From assembly GCA_038380795.1 (NCBI GenBank), contig CM076268.1, forward strand, positions 2,281,501-2,345,500: a DNA stretch of 64,000 nt, read 5' to 3'. The DNA is from Pyrocephalus nanus (taxonomy: Eukaryota > Chordata > Aves > Passeriformes > Tyrannidae). A model generated the notes under the pieces. That model made no database searches. It was given only the letters and a program-made list of their open reading frames with translations, and had not been told where the DNA came from. A program made the translations under genes and the position numbers. This document shows positions 13,343 through 24,505 of the stretch, piece by piece (the stretch's first letter is position 1; each line of letters begins with the position of its first letter).

Positions 13343-14503
13343 TGAAGGGCAGGTAAAAGGAAAGAAGTCACCCTCAAGACTTCTGCTTATCAGAGGAAAA
13401 GGTGAGAACTGTATCTTCTCTCTCCCCTTTAACTGCTTTAAGGGAGTAACAAATTAAACTGGGCTACAAAATTGCTCCTAAGCCTTGAAGACCATAGGGC
13501 AAGAGAAGGAACATGTCCTGTCATCTGAAAAAAACGAATTACGTGAAAAGCTAAAACCACAAGATTTGTTTACTACGGGAAGCACTCACATTTCCAGACT
13601 TGAGAGCAGTTTCTTCACAACCCTGATTAAAATTACTCATCAAAACATTGCACAGAATTAACTTCATTTCATACGGTGAACAATTATGCAGCTTGGGTGG
13701 AGCGGAAAACATCCAGCACCTTATTAGTTGTGTTTAGCAGAGGCATGTGCTAAAATGTCTCCATTTTCCTGTCTTGGAGCTGAGTGCCAGTGCAGACTTT
13801 TACCAAGAAAAGCAAAGGTGAGCTGGAAAAGCTCCGACTTTGAAAACATCATCACAGGAATGAGCAGCAGCAAAACAGGGAGTTTTTCAAAGACCAGTTT
13901 TTCTCCTTATTCTTCATATAAACTCATTGCAGAACCAACCTAGAGAAAGTAGTCTGTGTAGTGCATGATATAAGTGGTTTGTTAGAGGACAAACAGCTAT
14001 TTTTTTTTTTTCAGCAGCTCTCTTGGACATTACAGAGCTGGGATCGGGTGTAGATGGACCCTTCTGTTCTCAGCTCCTGCCCGTGTGAGGATGGACTCAC
14101 ATGTGACACCCACGTTTGAAAGGAAAACCGTGGGGGTTTTTTTGACTTTGATTAAGCTGATTAACGTGCTCTCCTCTAGCACCTTTTCTGTGCCCAACAG
14201 AGTCACAGGATTAGATTCCTTCACGATGCCTCTCAGCGTTTTGGTGCTAAAGAAAGCTTGACAGGCTCGCTTGGGGGAGAGAGACACAGAAAACTGAGCA
14301 AAATCAGCCATGGCTGGGGCCTGAGTTCTGGTGCTGCTTGTTTTGGTAGCACAGCTTGGGCTTAGGGCACTGTTTTTCAAGTAACACTAATCCAGAGTGG
14401 ATTAACATTTCACCTAAAGCAGAACGGCTTATTGTCATAAATTCATCACAAAATTACAGCAGTTAGAAGTGAGAAAAGCACGTCGAGAAAATAGACTTAC
14501 TGC

Positions 14504-14517
14504 GGGGGGGGGGGGGG
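14504..14517 (+). repeat. G14 homopolymer
   Basis: Fourteen consecutive G residues, followed after CAT by a further G6 run. This is a likely sequencing-error and length-polymorphism site and could support a G-quadruplex. Confidence 0.9.
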
Positions 14518-16539
14518 CATGGGGGGAATATTTACTAGGGCAGGCAGCTAAAAAAACCTCATGCTGACAGAGCATGTGAAAGATTTCGTGTAGAACTCTT
14601 ATCATAGCCAGCCTGTGTTTGCACAGCCTTTCAGTCAAATGGGTTTCACTAAAGGGTATTTGAACAAGAAAAGAACCCTTGAATCGGGGCAGACACCACG
14701 GATGAAAGACTCACAATTTTGACAAAGCCCGCTACAACGCGAGCTCTTAAAACAAAAGCATGAAACTCCTCCAGATTTGTGGCCAACTTTATTCCTTTCA
14801 TAGCTCTGGCTTTCAAATACTTTGTGGAAAAAAAAAAAAAATGTTGTCATAACAATAAAGCGTGAATAGGCAAATCCATGTATTCCCAGTTGTTGTCCCA
14901 AGCAAACAAGAAAAACATTTCACACTTCGCTATTAATACAATGTCCCTTTGTCCCAACACATGAAAGAGCTATTTAAAACAAATAAATGAAGAGATAGCT
15001 ACATTTTCACGCAAGTCTGGAATTTTTTAAGAGATTCAATGTATTTTCGCATTTTCTTTTGCAATTGAATTTTTTCCACCGGCTCTGACCAGACAATAAC
15101 CACCAGAAAATGCCAGAAGACATATAGAAGGGCAATACATTGTGTGTTTCAGTTGCCTGTCTTCAACTGAGAATATATTGAGGTAATTAAAAGTCCTGCT
15201 AATAAACCTCAGGTGGTGAAGACCAGTGCATTGACTGCAACATTTAAAGTTCAGAATTTGTCCCAGGGTGTCAATCTGTAAATAGTTATTGATAGATGGC
15301 CTTACTGACATGCTGGTTCCAACAGGAATGGCTTCAGTCTCTTCCTGCTGGGGCGTTCCTGGTGTATCTCCCACCGCAGCATCACCACTTCAAAAGGCAG
15401 CAGATGACTTCAGCTGGGTCTCTGGGAGATCAAGTCCCGTGTGGTGACTGACCCCCCTGAAATGCTTCCAGCATTTTGGGCTCTGACCACCTGAAACGCC
15501 ACTTTCTGTGCTGCTGAAAGCTGAGCAGAGGAGAAGGGGGGTGCAGTGGCTGAGGCAGTCGGAGGTGATGATGCCCAGAGATTCTGCTGCCATCTCTGTT
15601 CTGGGCTGAACACAGAGATGGGTCCTTCCCCACGGGAGATGGTGTGAGGTTTCCCCAGCACTGCCTTGGGGTTGCAGATCAAGATGCAGCTCCCCCCTTG
15701 CCTGAGGGGGTGCAGGTGGGTGATGGGGGTGGAGATGGGGATGGAGGTCAATACCCTGGACAGATGTAGCTCCTTTGTCCCAGGAGCACAGCTGAAGACC
15801 CTTTAATCAGCAGTTGAGCAAAACCAAAGATCCCAGTGCCAACAAGGAGAAAGAGTTTGACTGGTTTCACCAGTGTTGCATTTTTCTTCTTTCTATAGAC
15901 ATTTATATCCAAGTTTTGGTGTTCATTTAATAAATGCACACTGTTCTTTTGTTATTAATTACACTGAAGCTAAGCCAAACATTGGAAGGTGGATTAAAAG
16001 AAAGGGATTCTGCATTTTTTCTCCTACCTCTCCCTTTCTTTTGTGTCTTTGCAAAGTCTATAGCACTTTACACATAGACAGCCAGCTCTGTGTACAGAAC
16101 GTATCTCGGTGCAGGATGTGTACTCTGCTCTGAATGGTGTGTGGTTTGCTGATTTTTAATGTCTTAAGTATTCAGATTTTCTCCTTGGCTCCCTCAGAAT
16201 TCTGCAGTAAAGATGATCTCTGAGTACTGAGGAAAAAATCTGTTTGATTTATCCATCATTCTCACTATTTGCCCTTGTGGTCCTTATTTTTATTCTCTAC
16301 TCTCACACTTTATGCTACCCAAAGTAGCCAAAAGCTACTATTGGGAAACTACATAAGCAGGCAAAGATCAGTATTGATAAAAGTTTGGCCTGCCTGTGCC
16401 AATTCTTCATTTCTCATCCATTTCTGCTTGCTCCATGCAACCATTTTCTTCCTGGCATGTTAGCCTTACTTTATTATCTGGTTAATGTCACATTAAATCT
16501 TGGAGGAATCCAGACTTTTCTCTTCACTGTGTTCCTCGA

Positions 16540-16642
16540 TAACATAACACAACATAACATAACATCACATAACATAACACAACATAACACAGCATAACAT
16601 AACATAGCGTATAACATAATAACACATCACAAAATATAACAT
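16540..16642 (+). repeat. (AACAT/AACAC)n pentanucleotide satellite
   Basis: About twenty imperfect copies of ATAAC/ATAACAC-type units run directly into the start of a CR1 fragment at 16643. Copies drift to GCATA, CACAT and AATAT at the right end. The open frame ending here is an artefact of the repeat. Confidence 0.9.
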
Positions 16643-16966
16643 TGAAGGGGCCTAAAACAAAGCTGGGGATGGACTTTGGGCAAAGATACGTGTTCATAGG
16701 ACAGGGAGGGATGGCTTGAAACTGACAGAGGGTTGATTTATGTTAGATATTAGGAAGAAGTTTTGCATGATAAGGGTGGGCAGGCCCTGGCACAGGTTGC
16801 CCAGAGAAGCTGTGGCTGCCCCATCCCTGGAAGTGTCCAAGGCCAGGTTGGAGGGGACTTGGAACAATCTGGCATATGGAAAGTGTCCCTGCCCATGGCA
16901 GGGGGTGGGACTGGGTGACCTTTAAAAGGCTCCTTCCAACCCAAACAATTTTAGGATTCCATGTTA
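16643..16966 (+). repeat. CR1 LINE fragment, 3' UTR-proximal 324 bp
   Basis: This is one of the longest CR1 copies here, in sense orientation. It includes ATTAGGAAGAAGTTTTGCAT, CAGGTTGCCCAGAGAAGCTG, CCCATCCCTGGAAGTGTCC, TGCCCATGGCAGGGGGTGG and the CTCCTTCCAACCCAAACAAT tail. It carries the end of the reverse-transcriptase-side sequence and the 3' UTR, but no intact reading frame. It is 5'-truncated, as is usual for CR1. Confidence 0.93.
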
Positions 16967-17489
16967 AAATAACTCCATGAAGCAGTGGGGCTTATGCTAC
17001 AAGCATGAGACTCCTTCCAGAAGCCAGCAGCAGCTGCAGGCCACAGCTTTTGGGGCCGTAAGACTTTATTATTATTCAACACAGATTTCCCCTCCACACC
17101 AATTCCAAACACCACTCTACTTTCCCATAGCATTCGGCTTTCCAGAGCTGCCTTAGGAGACTGACATGTGCATGGGAAAAAGGCATAAACTGGATTTTGA
17201 GCCTAGAGCTTGGGGGCTGAGCCAGGGGACTCTGCAGGATGCAAAGTGCAGGTGAAATGCCTGTCAAAGCACAGGTGTGTCCAGGTGGAGGAGCTTCGTG
17301 CCAACATCACCGCAACTGGGATGACCTGGCACTTTCTGCCCTGCCTGTGGAAGGTCTGAGGGTTTTTCTCTTTCTCCTATTTGAGACAGAAAGAGTGTGA
17401 ATTCCTAATTCTCTCCTCCTGCCCCTCAGCGGGCTGTTTATAGGATTACAGGCTCTTCCTGCAGACCCAGTATCGTGGTCTCCTGCCCG

Positions 17490-17543
17490 GGCTGAAGCAG
17501 GGCTGGGTTAGCAGGCTGAAGTGGCAGGGCTGGGTTAGCAGCA
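17490..17543 (+). repeat. 27-bp tandem duplication
   Basis: The stretch GCAGGGCTGGGTTAGCA occurs at 17497 and again at 17524, each preceded by a GGCTGAAG-type segment. Two copies only. Confidence 0.8.
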
Positions 17544-18353
17544 GACGTGCCTCTCTCTACGTGTTAATTAAGCCTCAGCTCAGGGTGATTTGGCCACCGG
17601 AGCCCCAGCACCCCACAGCCCCAGCCCCCAGACGGGCAGTGGTGAAAGCCCAGCTCTCAATGAAGACACTGGGAGTTCTTAAGACACCTTTTGAAAGAGA
17701 TTAAACAGACCCCACTGCTGGATTAGAAAGATGATGCCTGACACATTTAGTTTCCGTTACCTTTTGTGTGCCAGCTCAGTGCACAGACCTGCACCAAACA
17801 GTGCATTATGATGCAAATTCCCCTGAATCCCCCCGGGATTTCACAGAATCCATAAGACCTTCACAGCAGGAAGCTCTATTCTTACCCTCCCCGCACATAT
17901 CCTGCTGTAAGCTGTGCCTAAGGGCCATCTAGAGGATGCTGAGCTACCAGAAAGCCAAGGGGTCAGGGGGTTTGCGGTGAGAAAAAGAGGAGCTTTAATC
18001 TCGGGATGCCAGTGAGTGGGGATGAGCAAAAGGGCCTCAGCATTCCTCAGATTTTCCCTATTGAAGCAAGTTGTGGAGTAAATTAGAAAAATTCCCAGGC
18101 TGGATTGTGTGATTAGGAAAAAAACCATTTGTTGCCAGAAGAATCACTTCATCTAAAAGTGACAAAGAATAGATAAGACTGAGCAAAATAGCCCGTTAAA
18201 ATACTACAGTGAAGTTCCGTTCAGCGAAAATATTTTAATACACTTCTCCAGTGCAAAGAAAAAGAAGGCTCCAGTGATATTTTCAAGAGAAATATGCATT
18301 GAATAGCTCTCATACACTTCCTTGAAGGAAACCACTCAAAAATCTGAACCCAC

Positions 18354-18386
18354 TTTTTTTTTTTTTTTTTTTTTTTAAAAAAAAAA
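18354..18386. repeat. Back-to-back T23-A10 homopolymer
   Basis: Twenty-three T residues run directly into ten A residues, giving a self-complementary junction. It could fold as a hairpin. It may be the scar of a retroposed poly(A) tail, but no retrogene body is recognisable beside it. Confidence 0.9.
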
Positions 18387-21300
18387 GGGGCAGGGGAAAG
18401 AAATAACCACACGAATCATTTATCTCGCATGTGCTGCGGGGAAGGAACAATTTCTGCCCTCAGCTCACGACCACAGAGTTATTTTGAGGGAGGTCTGCTA
18501 TTCAAGCCATGCCGTTCTCTTATTTTTCCTGGCACTGGGGAGGCAGGAGGTTGTGTGTGGAAGGGGAAAAAGGTTTTTTTGCCTCTGCTGGAAGTGCCAG
18601 CGCAGCTCGGCCGGCAGAGCAGGGACGACCCGCCACGCAGGCTCCAGTCCCCGCTCCCACCCAGCCAGACCAAAACCCAGGCTTGGCTCAAGAAGCTGAT
18701 CAAACTCCTTTTTCTTCAACAAACAAATGAAGGAAAAAAAATTATAAGAAAAGAAAGTCAACCAGCTGGCTGAATCTCAGTTTACCCCCGGTCCCTTCAA
18801 CCTTTTTCCCCCCAAGCCCCTCGCTAGAGGAAGCCCAAGCCCGATGGCAGATGCTCAATAGCGTTCCTGCTGTCCCTGCCAAAGCAAACAGGGGGAACTT
18901 TCAGAGCCCTCCCCACCAGCTTTGCGTAAGGCAAACAGAAACAGGTCTTTCTACACACCTAAAATGTTAAAAAAAATAATAAAAAAAAGGGCCTTGCTTT
19001 TCAGAGTTTCTGCTATTCTCTCTCTTGCCCTCGCAGTTTCGCACTCCAAGAGACTCTGGCAGGCAGAAATGTTGGTTTAGCTGTCACACCCCAAAAAAAA
19101 GAAAAAAAAAAAGCAGAATGGTTCATTTTCTCCACTCAAGATGCAGAGAGACTTTGCCACAGACAAAGCTCTAAAAGTAAAGGAGTGGAGGATGCTTTAT
19201 TCGAGTATTCACATTTATTCATCGCCATTAATTGAATTCAATAAGTAGAGAAGTTCATTTTTTAGTGCAAGCCCTTCAAAGCCTAGGCCAAATCTGACAG
19301 GACAGAACAGTCACAGATTTCAGTAGCTTTGTAAGGGACTCTCAGTGCATCTTCACTTCAGTGTGTTGATCCTACTCCTTCAGTACACCTTCCTGTGCCC
19401 ATTCCGTGTTCCTCCTTGGCTGCTTGGATTTAAAGGCTCTTGATCTACTGAAACCTCAAAGAAAATGATCAAAATTTAGGTGCAGTCTACAAGATAAACA
19501 TAAATCTCTTAAACAAGAGGTTTGCAGGCTAAGAAACAAAACCTGCTGCTTCTCATACTTCTTGGCTCCCTTTAATAGGATGCTGATAAAAGATAAAAAG
19601 GTAGGGGGCAGAGAATTGAAGGTATTTCTTCAGAGCCAAAGAGAGACCAGAGGACAGAAGACATCTCTTACTGCATCCATAACCTCATGATCTAGACCAC
19701 AACTGGAAGGAGATTTAACCACTGCACTTAGTTGTCCTGCCTCACCATACCATCACAAAGTTCACCGAGTTTCCTTGATAATAAAGCATCAAGCATTCAT
19801 GTGGTAATTGTTGGTAGCACAGGTCCTGTGTAAAGGTTTCCCTTTGATGTGTGTGTTTTTTTCTGGGTGACTGATCTTCGTGAATAACTCTTCAGCAACG
19901 TTGTTGCCCTCCAAATGGGGATTTTGTTTTTTAAACCGTGGTACGTTGCAAATTAACCCAGAGGAGTTCACAAGGGGCTTAGGGGAGGTGTCAAAAAGAG
20001 AGCCTGCATTGTATCTGGGTTGATTTATGACCATCTTCAAGACTCCACCTTGGCTGCACTTTGCTCAGGGAAACCTGCTGTAAGCAGGGAGTCAGATGAG
20101 GATTTTAGCAGAAACCAAAAAAAAAATGAGGGATTGAAGATCTAACCTCACTGGGTACATTTTACTCCCTGCAAAATCAAATAACACACAATGTGCGTGT
20201 GGGGGGGCTCATTTTACTTGTAATTGGCCTGCAGGTACAGCAGCACCATCTGGGACTGATAGAGAGTAGGTTGCTCTGGGGGATAACAAATCTTGCACAA
20301 AGCAGACGCTGCCAAAAGACACAAGTGTTGGTATTTCATCCCCTTGAAGTGCTCAGTAGGATGGGCAAATTATCCATATGACAATAATACCTGAACCCTC
20401 ACTCACTTTTTCCATCGATATCCACGAGACCTTTCCAAAAGAAATCAAAATAATCATCCATCTGTGACTTGCATGAAAGACCGTTTGGCAAACCAGAAGC
20501 AGAGGAGGGTGGAGGACTCGGAAAGTGGATCCCAACTCCCTGTGAAGGTCAGCAACACCACATCTCCCTTCCTACATTCGATTGAATCAGGAAATTTCTG
20601 TTTTTCTGTGAGATGTTTCACACTGACAGACCTGATGTGGGAGCCTCCATGTTCCTGAGGACTCCAGTGGTGTGCTGGCAACCCGAGCTCCAAGGCACCG
20701 TGGAGCTGTGCCAGGAGAGAGGGGTAAAATGAACAATGCCTTCCTGGGGGAAAGTCCAAGATTTATTTCTTACCTGGGCCAAAAGGCAGGGAGAAAACTT
20801 GCTGTTACCCAAGTGGGCAGTTCTGTGGGGAAATTGGAATTCTGCTTCTGGAGTGGAACAAATGGAACAAAAATAAGGATACCTCACTGTTCAACATGAA
20901 TTGCAGTTTACTTTTACAGTGATGCACAGAAGTGCTGGTCAGTTCATAAAGTTCACTGTTTTCTCTTAAAAATAATACACTGACATCCATCTGGGTCCTA
21001 TTTTAATTTTTTAAACACTACTAACATAGCTGGGAGAACAAAAGTTATCTTCATGGTCCAAGCACCGGGTAAACTCTTCCAGACCAATGGTTTAAGGAAG
21101 GATTTGATTTCTTTAATTATATCCTCATAGAATGCACCTTTAGAAGCTCAGATTAAAGGGAGATGTTTCACAGTCTCTGTGTTGGAAAGGCACATTTGCT
21201 TTCTGCCATGGAGTTCCTTTAAGACACCAAGGACAAAAGGAATACAAAGAAATCTTCAATCCAAATGGACTCTCGAGTTCACAGAATATGTCATATGCTT

Positions 21301-24300
21301 ATTACTATTTTAGGGTACTTTTTAAATTTTTTAAAAAAATAAATTACCCTGTGGGAAAAGCTGGCAGCGTGTCAGCACCACAGAAACCTAATTTTAACTC
21401 CAATGAATTCAACTATTTACAAGGCTCCCTTTCTGCAGAGGAAAAGCCCTGCCACTGCTGGCAGTTTTGATGTGATATGAACACATATTGCTAAGGCATT
21501 CAAATGGACTGGCTTAACAAAATACTGTGTTTTTACTCATGCATCTTTAATGTTCAAACTGTTCCTGGCAGCTCCCAGTCAGGAGCACTGTCACTCAAAA
21601 GAAGAGAATGACAGCCATTAATATGGAAACATTCAGGCTTTTAACCGAGCCGGAACAATAATTAATGCCATCCAATTTTGTTTTGAAGAGTGTTGACCTT
21701 GGTCTCCACGAGCAGACAAGATCCAAGAGACAAAAACATTAAGAAGTGTTCAGGGAAAGAAGATTTTTCTGAGCCTTGCACGGCATCAGAACCCTCATTT
21801 GAAACTAAAAATATCATCTCCCAGGCTGTGGGGGGGGGATCCATGGTGTGACACAACATTGAATCGAGGCTTTACTGCAGGAAACACTGAGGCTCTGAAA
21901 ACGCTGCGCTGACACATCAGGGAAACAGCCCTGGAAAGGGGGAACTCAGCCTTGCACAACCCAAATATAAATAAATTATAGCAACATATGCTCCGTGTAC
22001 TACTCCCAGATGCTGGAAGTGCAAAGACCAATAATGAAAGGCGAGGCTGGCAGGGAAAAATCTGTTGTCAAACACCACGCTCGGGGAGCAGCTTCTAATG
22101 AAACAGGTCCCGACAGTTTGAGAGGAGCCCACAGCTACAGGGGATGGTGGAGCTGATGTCTCCACCTCTCCTCAGCCATGGTTAGAAGTAAGGGCTGTAA
22201 CCCCTTGCAGACAGTGGAATTGTGGTTTATTGGAGCTATAAAAGTGTGCAAGTTTTTTTTTTCTGAGACGATAAACAGATGGTTGTGTTGTGCTCGGAAG
22301 CAAAAGGGGACAGATTCTTTAGTGTAGACATTTAGATACTGATGATATGATTAATTATAAAGTATCTGGGTGAGTGTTTGGCCAGTTAGGGTTGTATCCC
22401 AGTGAAGTACAACCTTCTGCAGCAGCATTCACTGTCCATCATGCTCTCCTTCTCAAGAGGAGGAGGAGGAGGGCGGAGAAGGGGCAGGGGGATCCAACAT
22501 GCAAAAGTAGCAACAAAAAAAATTTAAAATAACCCAGACAGATTACTGAGATTTTACTTTGATCATCCTTTTTATGAAGATGATCTGCAGCTACACTTGC
22601 CTGTTCACACAGTCCAGTGGGGAGGTATCTCATCTTTCCCCCTGCTTGTCTGCAATCCAGCCCTGAATGACAGCTAGTGGGTTTTTTAGCTAGTGCCAAA
22701 GAGGAAAAAAAAGGCTTTCCACTGCCCTGGATTGGGCATTTGCAAACATCCTGCAATGTTTGTGTCCCTGCTGACTGACAGTCACTTCACAAACCATGGG
22801 GATAAATCCACAAGGCAAACCAAACGGAATTTTCCCTCCCCATGTGCATATGCTGCTGCATATGTGTGTGTGTGCTTATACTAATGCAACAGAAGTCTCT
22901 GTCAAAATCTGAATTATGTCTCCAAGTTGCAGCCCACATTAATTTTTCAGGGTTTGGAAACAGGCACTCGTCTTGTCTAGACCAGACTATCGTAATTCTC
23001 TGACAAATGGCATTTTTTTCCAGCTGCCTAAACAGCCTTCACCAAAGTCCCTTCTCCTCGTGCTTTCCTCCAGCCGGGAGAAACTTGAAAACACTTCTGT
23101 CTCTCTCCATTTTCTTCACTTTTAATCTCCTAATTTATAGACAGACACTTGAAATTGCCACACATAAATATACAAGGAAATCCCCTGAAGCCCTAGCACC
23201 GACTCTCTCTGTGCCTGGGCTTAACCTGCAGCACATCAACAGCAGCATTTCCCTGAAGGACACTATTTATGCACTCAAACATGATTAAGGATTGTCCAGG
23301 ATCGGAGCCTGAAGATGCAGCTTGTGCACAGGCTGTTTTTTTTATCCACACACCCCCAAAAATTTGGGAATTGTTAGTCAGAGGGGATGCAGCAGCAGTG
23401 TTGTGGCACGGCAAGGCAGGGTGAGAGGAATCATGGAATCGTAAAACCAAGGGAGATGGGACAGAGGTCAACACTGAGTCTTACTTGGGCTGGCCTTCAA
23501 TTTTTGGGAGCCCCAAAACCACGACATGGTGCAAATTCCCATTTTTTGGATCTACTCAGCCACCCCTGCTCTTTGCCAGTTCCCTGGAGAGTCGGTGGCA
23601 TCCACCAGGCAAAGCATTTCCAAAGCATCCTGGAAAGGGTTTGGATGCAGGACGTGAGCAGAAGTCAATTTTCATGTCTGGGAGTCTCTTTGGAAAGGTT
23701 TCAAGTCACTGCCATTAATTTTTTTCCCCAGACTGTCCTATCCAGGCAACCTCTAGGGAGTTTGAATAATTTCCTCATCACTTACTGATTCAAACACATT
23801 CCTTACCTTGATGTGCAGCTCCAGTGAAGTCTTCCCTAAATTCCCAGTTTCCTTTGAAGGCATATCTCTGTCATCAGCTCAGAAAGCTTCCTGGCTTCTG
23901 TATGAGATGAGAAACTTTTTAAACCAGCACTTCTAGCTGAGATCTCCATTGCAGCAAAGCTGGAAGGGAAAGCCTTTGGAAACACCCAGGGAGCTTCCCA
24001 CACTGTAGGAATGCAGTCACCCTTATTTTATTTGAATTTGTATTACAAAAACCCTACCAGTGACACACAAAACAGAGCTTTGTCTTCTACCAGGTGTGTA
24101 AAACAGGTACAGAAGAAATCCAGGCAGAAAGGGGTGAAGAGGAAGAAACAGCACAGAATTTTGAGAGTTTGAATTTCCAGGGTAGGTGGAATTAAGTGCC
24201 TTTTGGTGAAACAATTAGGTTTATTTGTCTGTAAGGTATATATCTGTTGTACCAGATAGTTTTTCACCAAAATCCCAGTTCTTGACATAGTTTGGATTCG

Positions 24301-24459
24301 ACCTGATTTCTTCATCAAATAATCCTTCATAACTGACAAACAGCTCAAGCTGCAGGAGGTGGACAGAAGCTGTATTTTTAAGGCAAGAGCATCCAGCACC
24401 TTTCAAAAATAAAACCCCACTAAAGCACCATTAAAGTTGTAAGTAATGCTGTGCAGAGC

Positions 24460-24505
24460 ATCACAGAACAGTTTGGCTGGAAGGGACCTTAAAGATCCCC
24501 CAGTT
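24460..24505 (-). repeat. CR1 3'-tail fragment
   Basis: ATCACAGAACAGTTTGGCTG, then GAAGGGACCTTAAAGATCCC, is the reverse complement of the CR1 3' terminus. Similarity fades after about 45-50 bp. Confidence 0.8.

Larger units (their letters stand above)
9691..16539. other. Intergenic DNA, no gene recognised
   Basis: Contents are a 30-bp CR1 scrap (10111-10140), a T-run near 11496-11508, a TA-rich palindromic tract (13211-13342), a G14 run (14504-14517) and an A-run near 14828-14841. None of the open frames here has recognisable protein features. There is no CpG island. Confidence 0.7.
16967..24459. other. Intergenic DNA, no gene recognised
   Basis: Holds a roughly 27-bp tandem duplication (17490-17543), the T23-A10 tract (18354-18386), a locally GC- and CpG-richer patch (18590-18670), an A-rich tract near 19092-19112 and a TG microsatellite near 22863-22876. 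ATTA-rich stretches near 19190-19260 and a composition shift at 17550-17720 could be conserved noncoding DNA, but I cannot compare species. No protein family is recognisable in any frame. Confidence 0.7.

Noticed and set aside
23429..23475. Possible CR1 tail (ATCATGGAATCGTAAAACC)
   Set aside because: Only the first dozen bases resemble the tail and the diagnostic GGAAGGGACCTT block is missing. The AATCC-type match near 17836 and the match near 21279 are equally weak.
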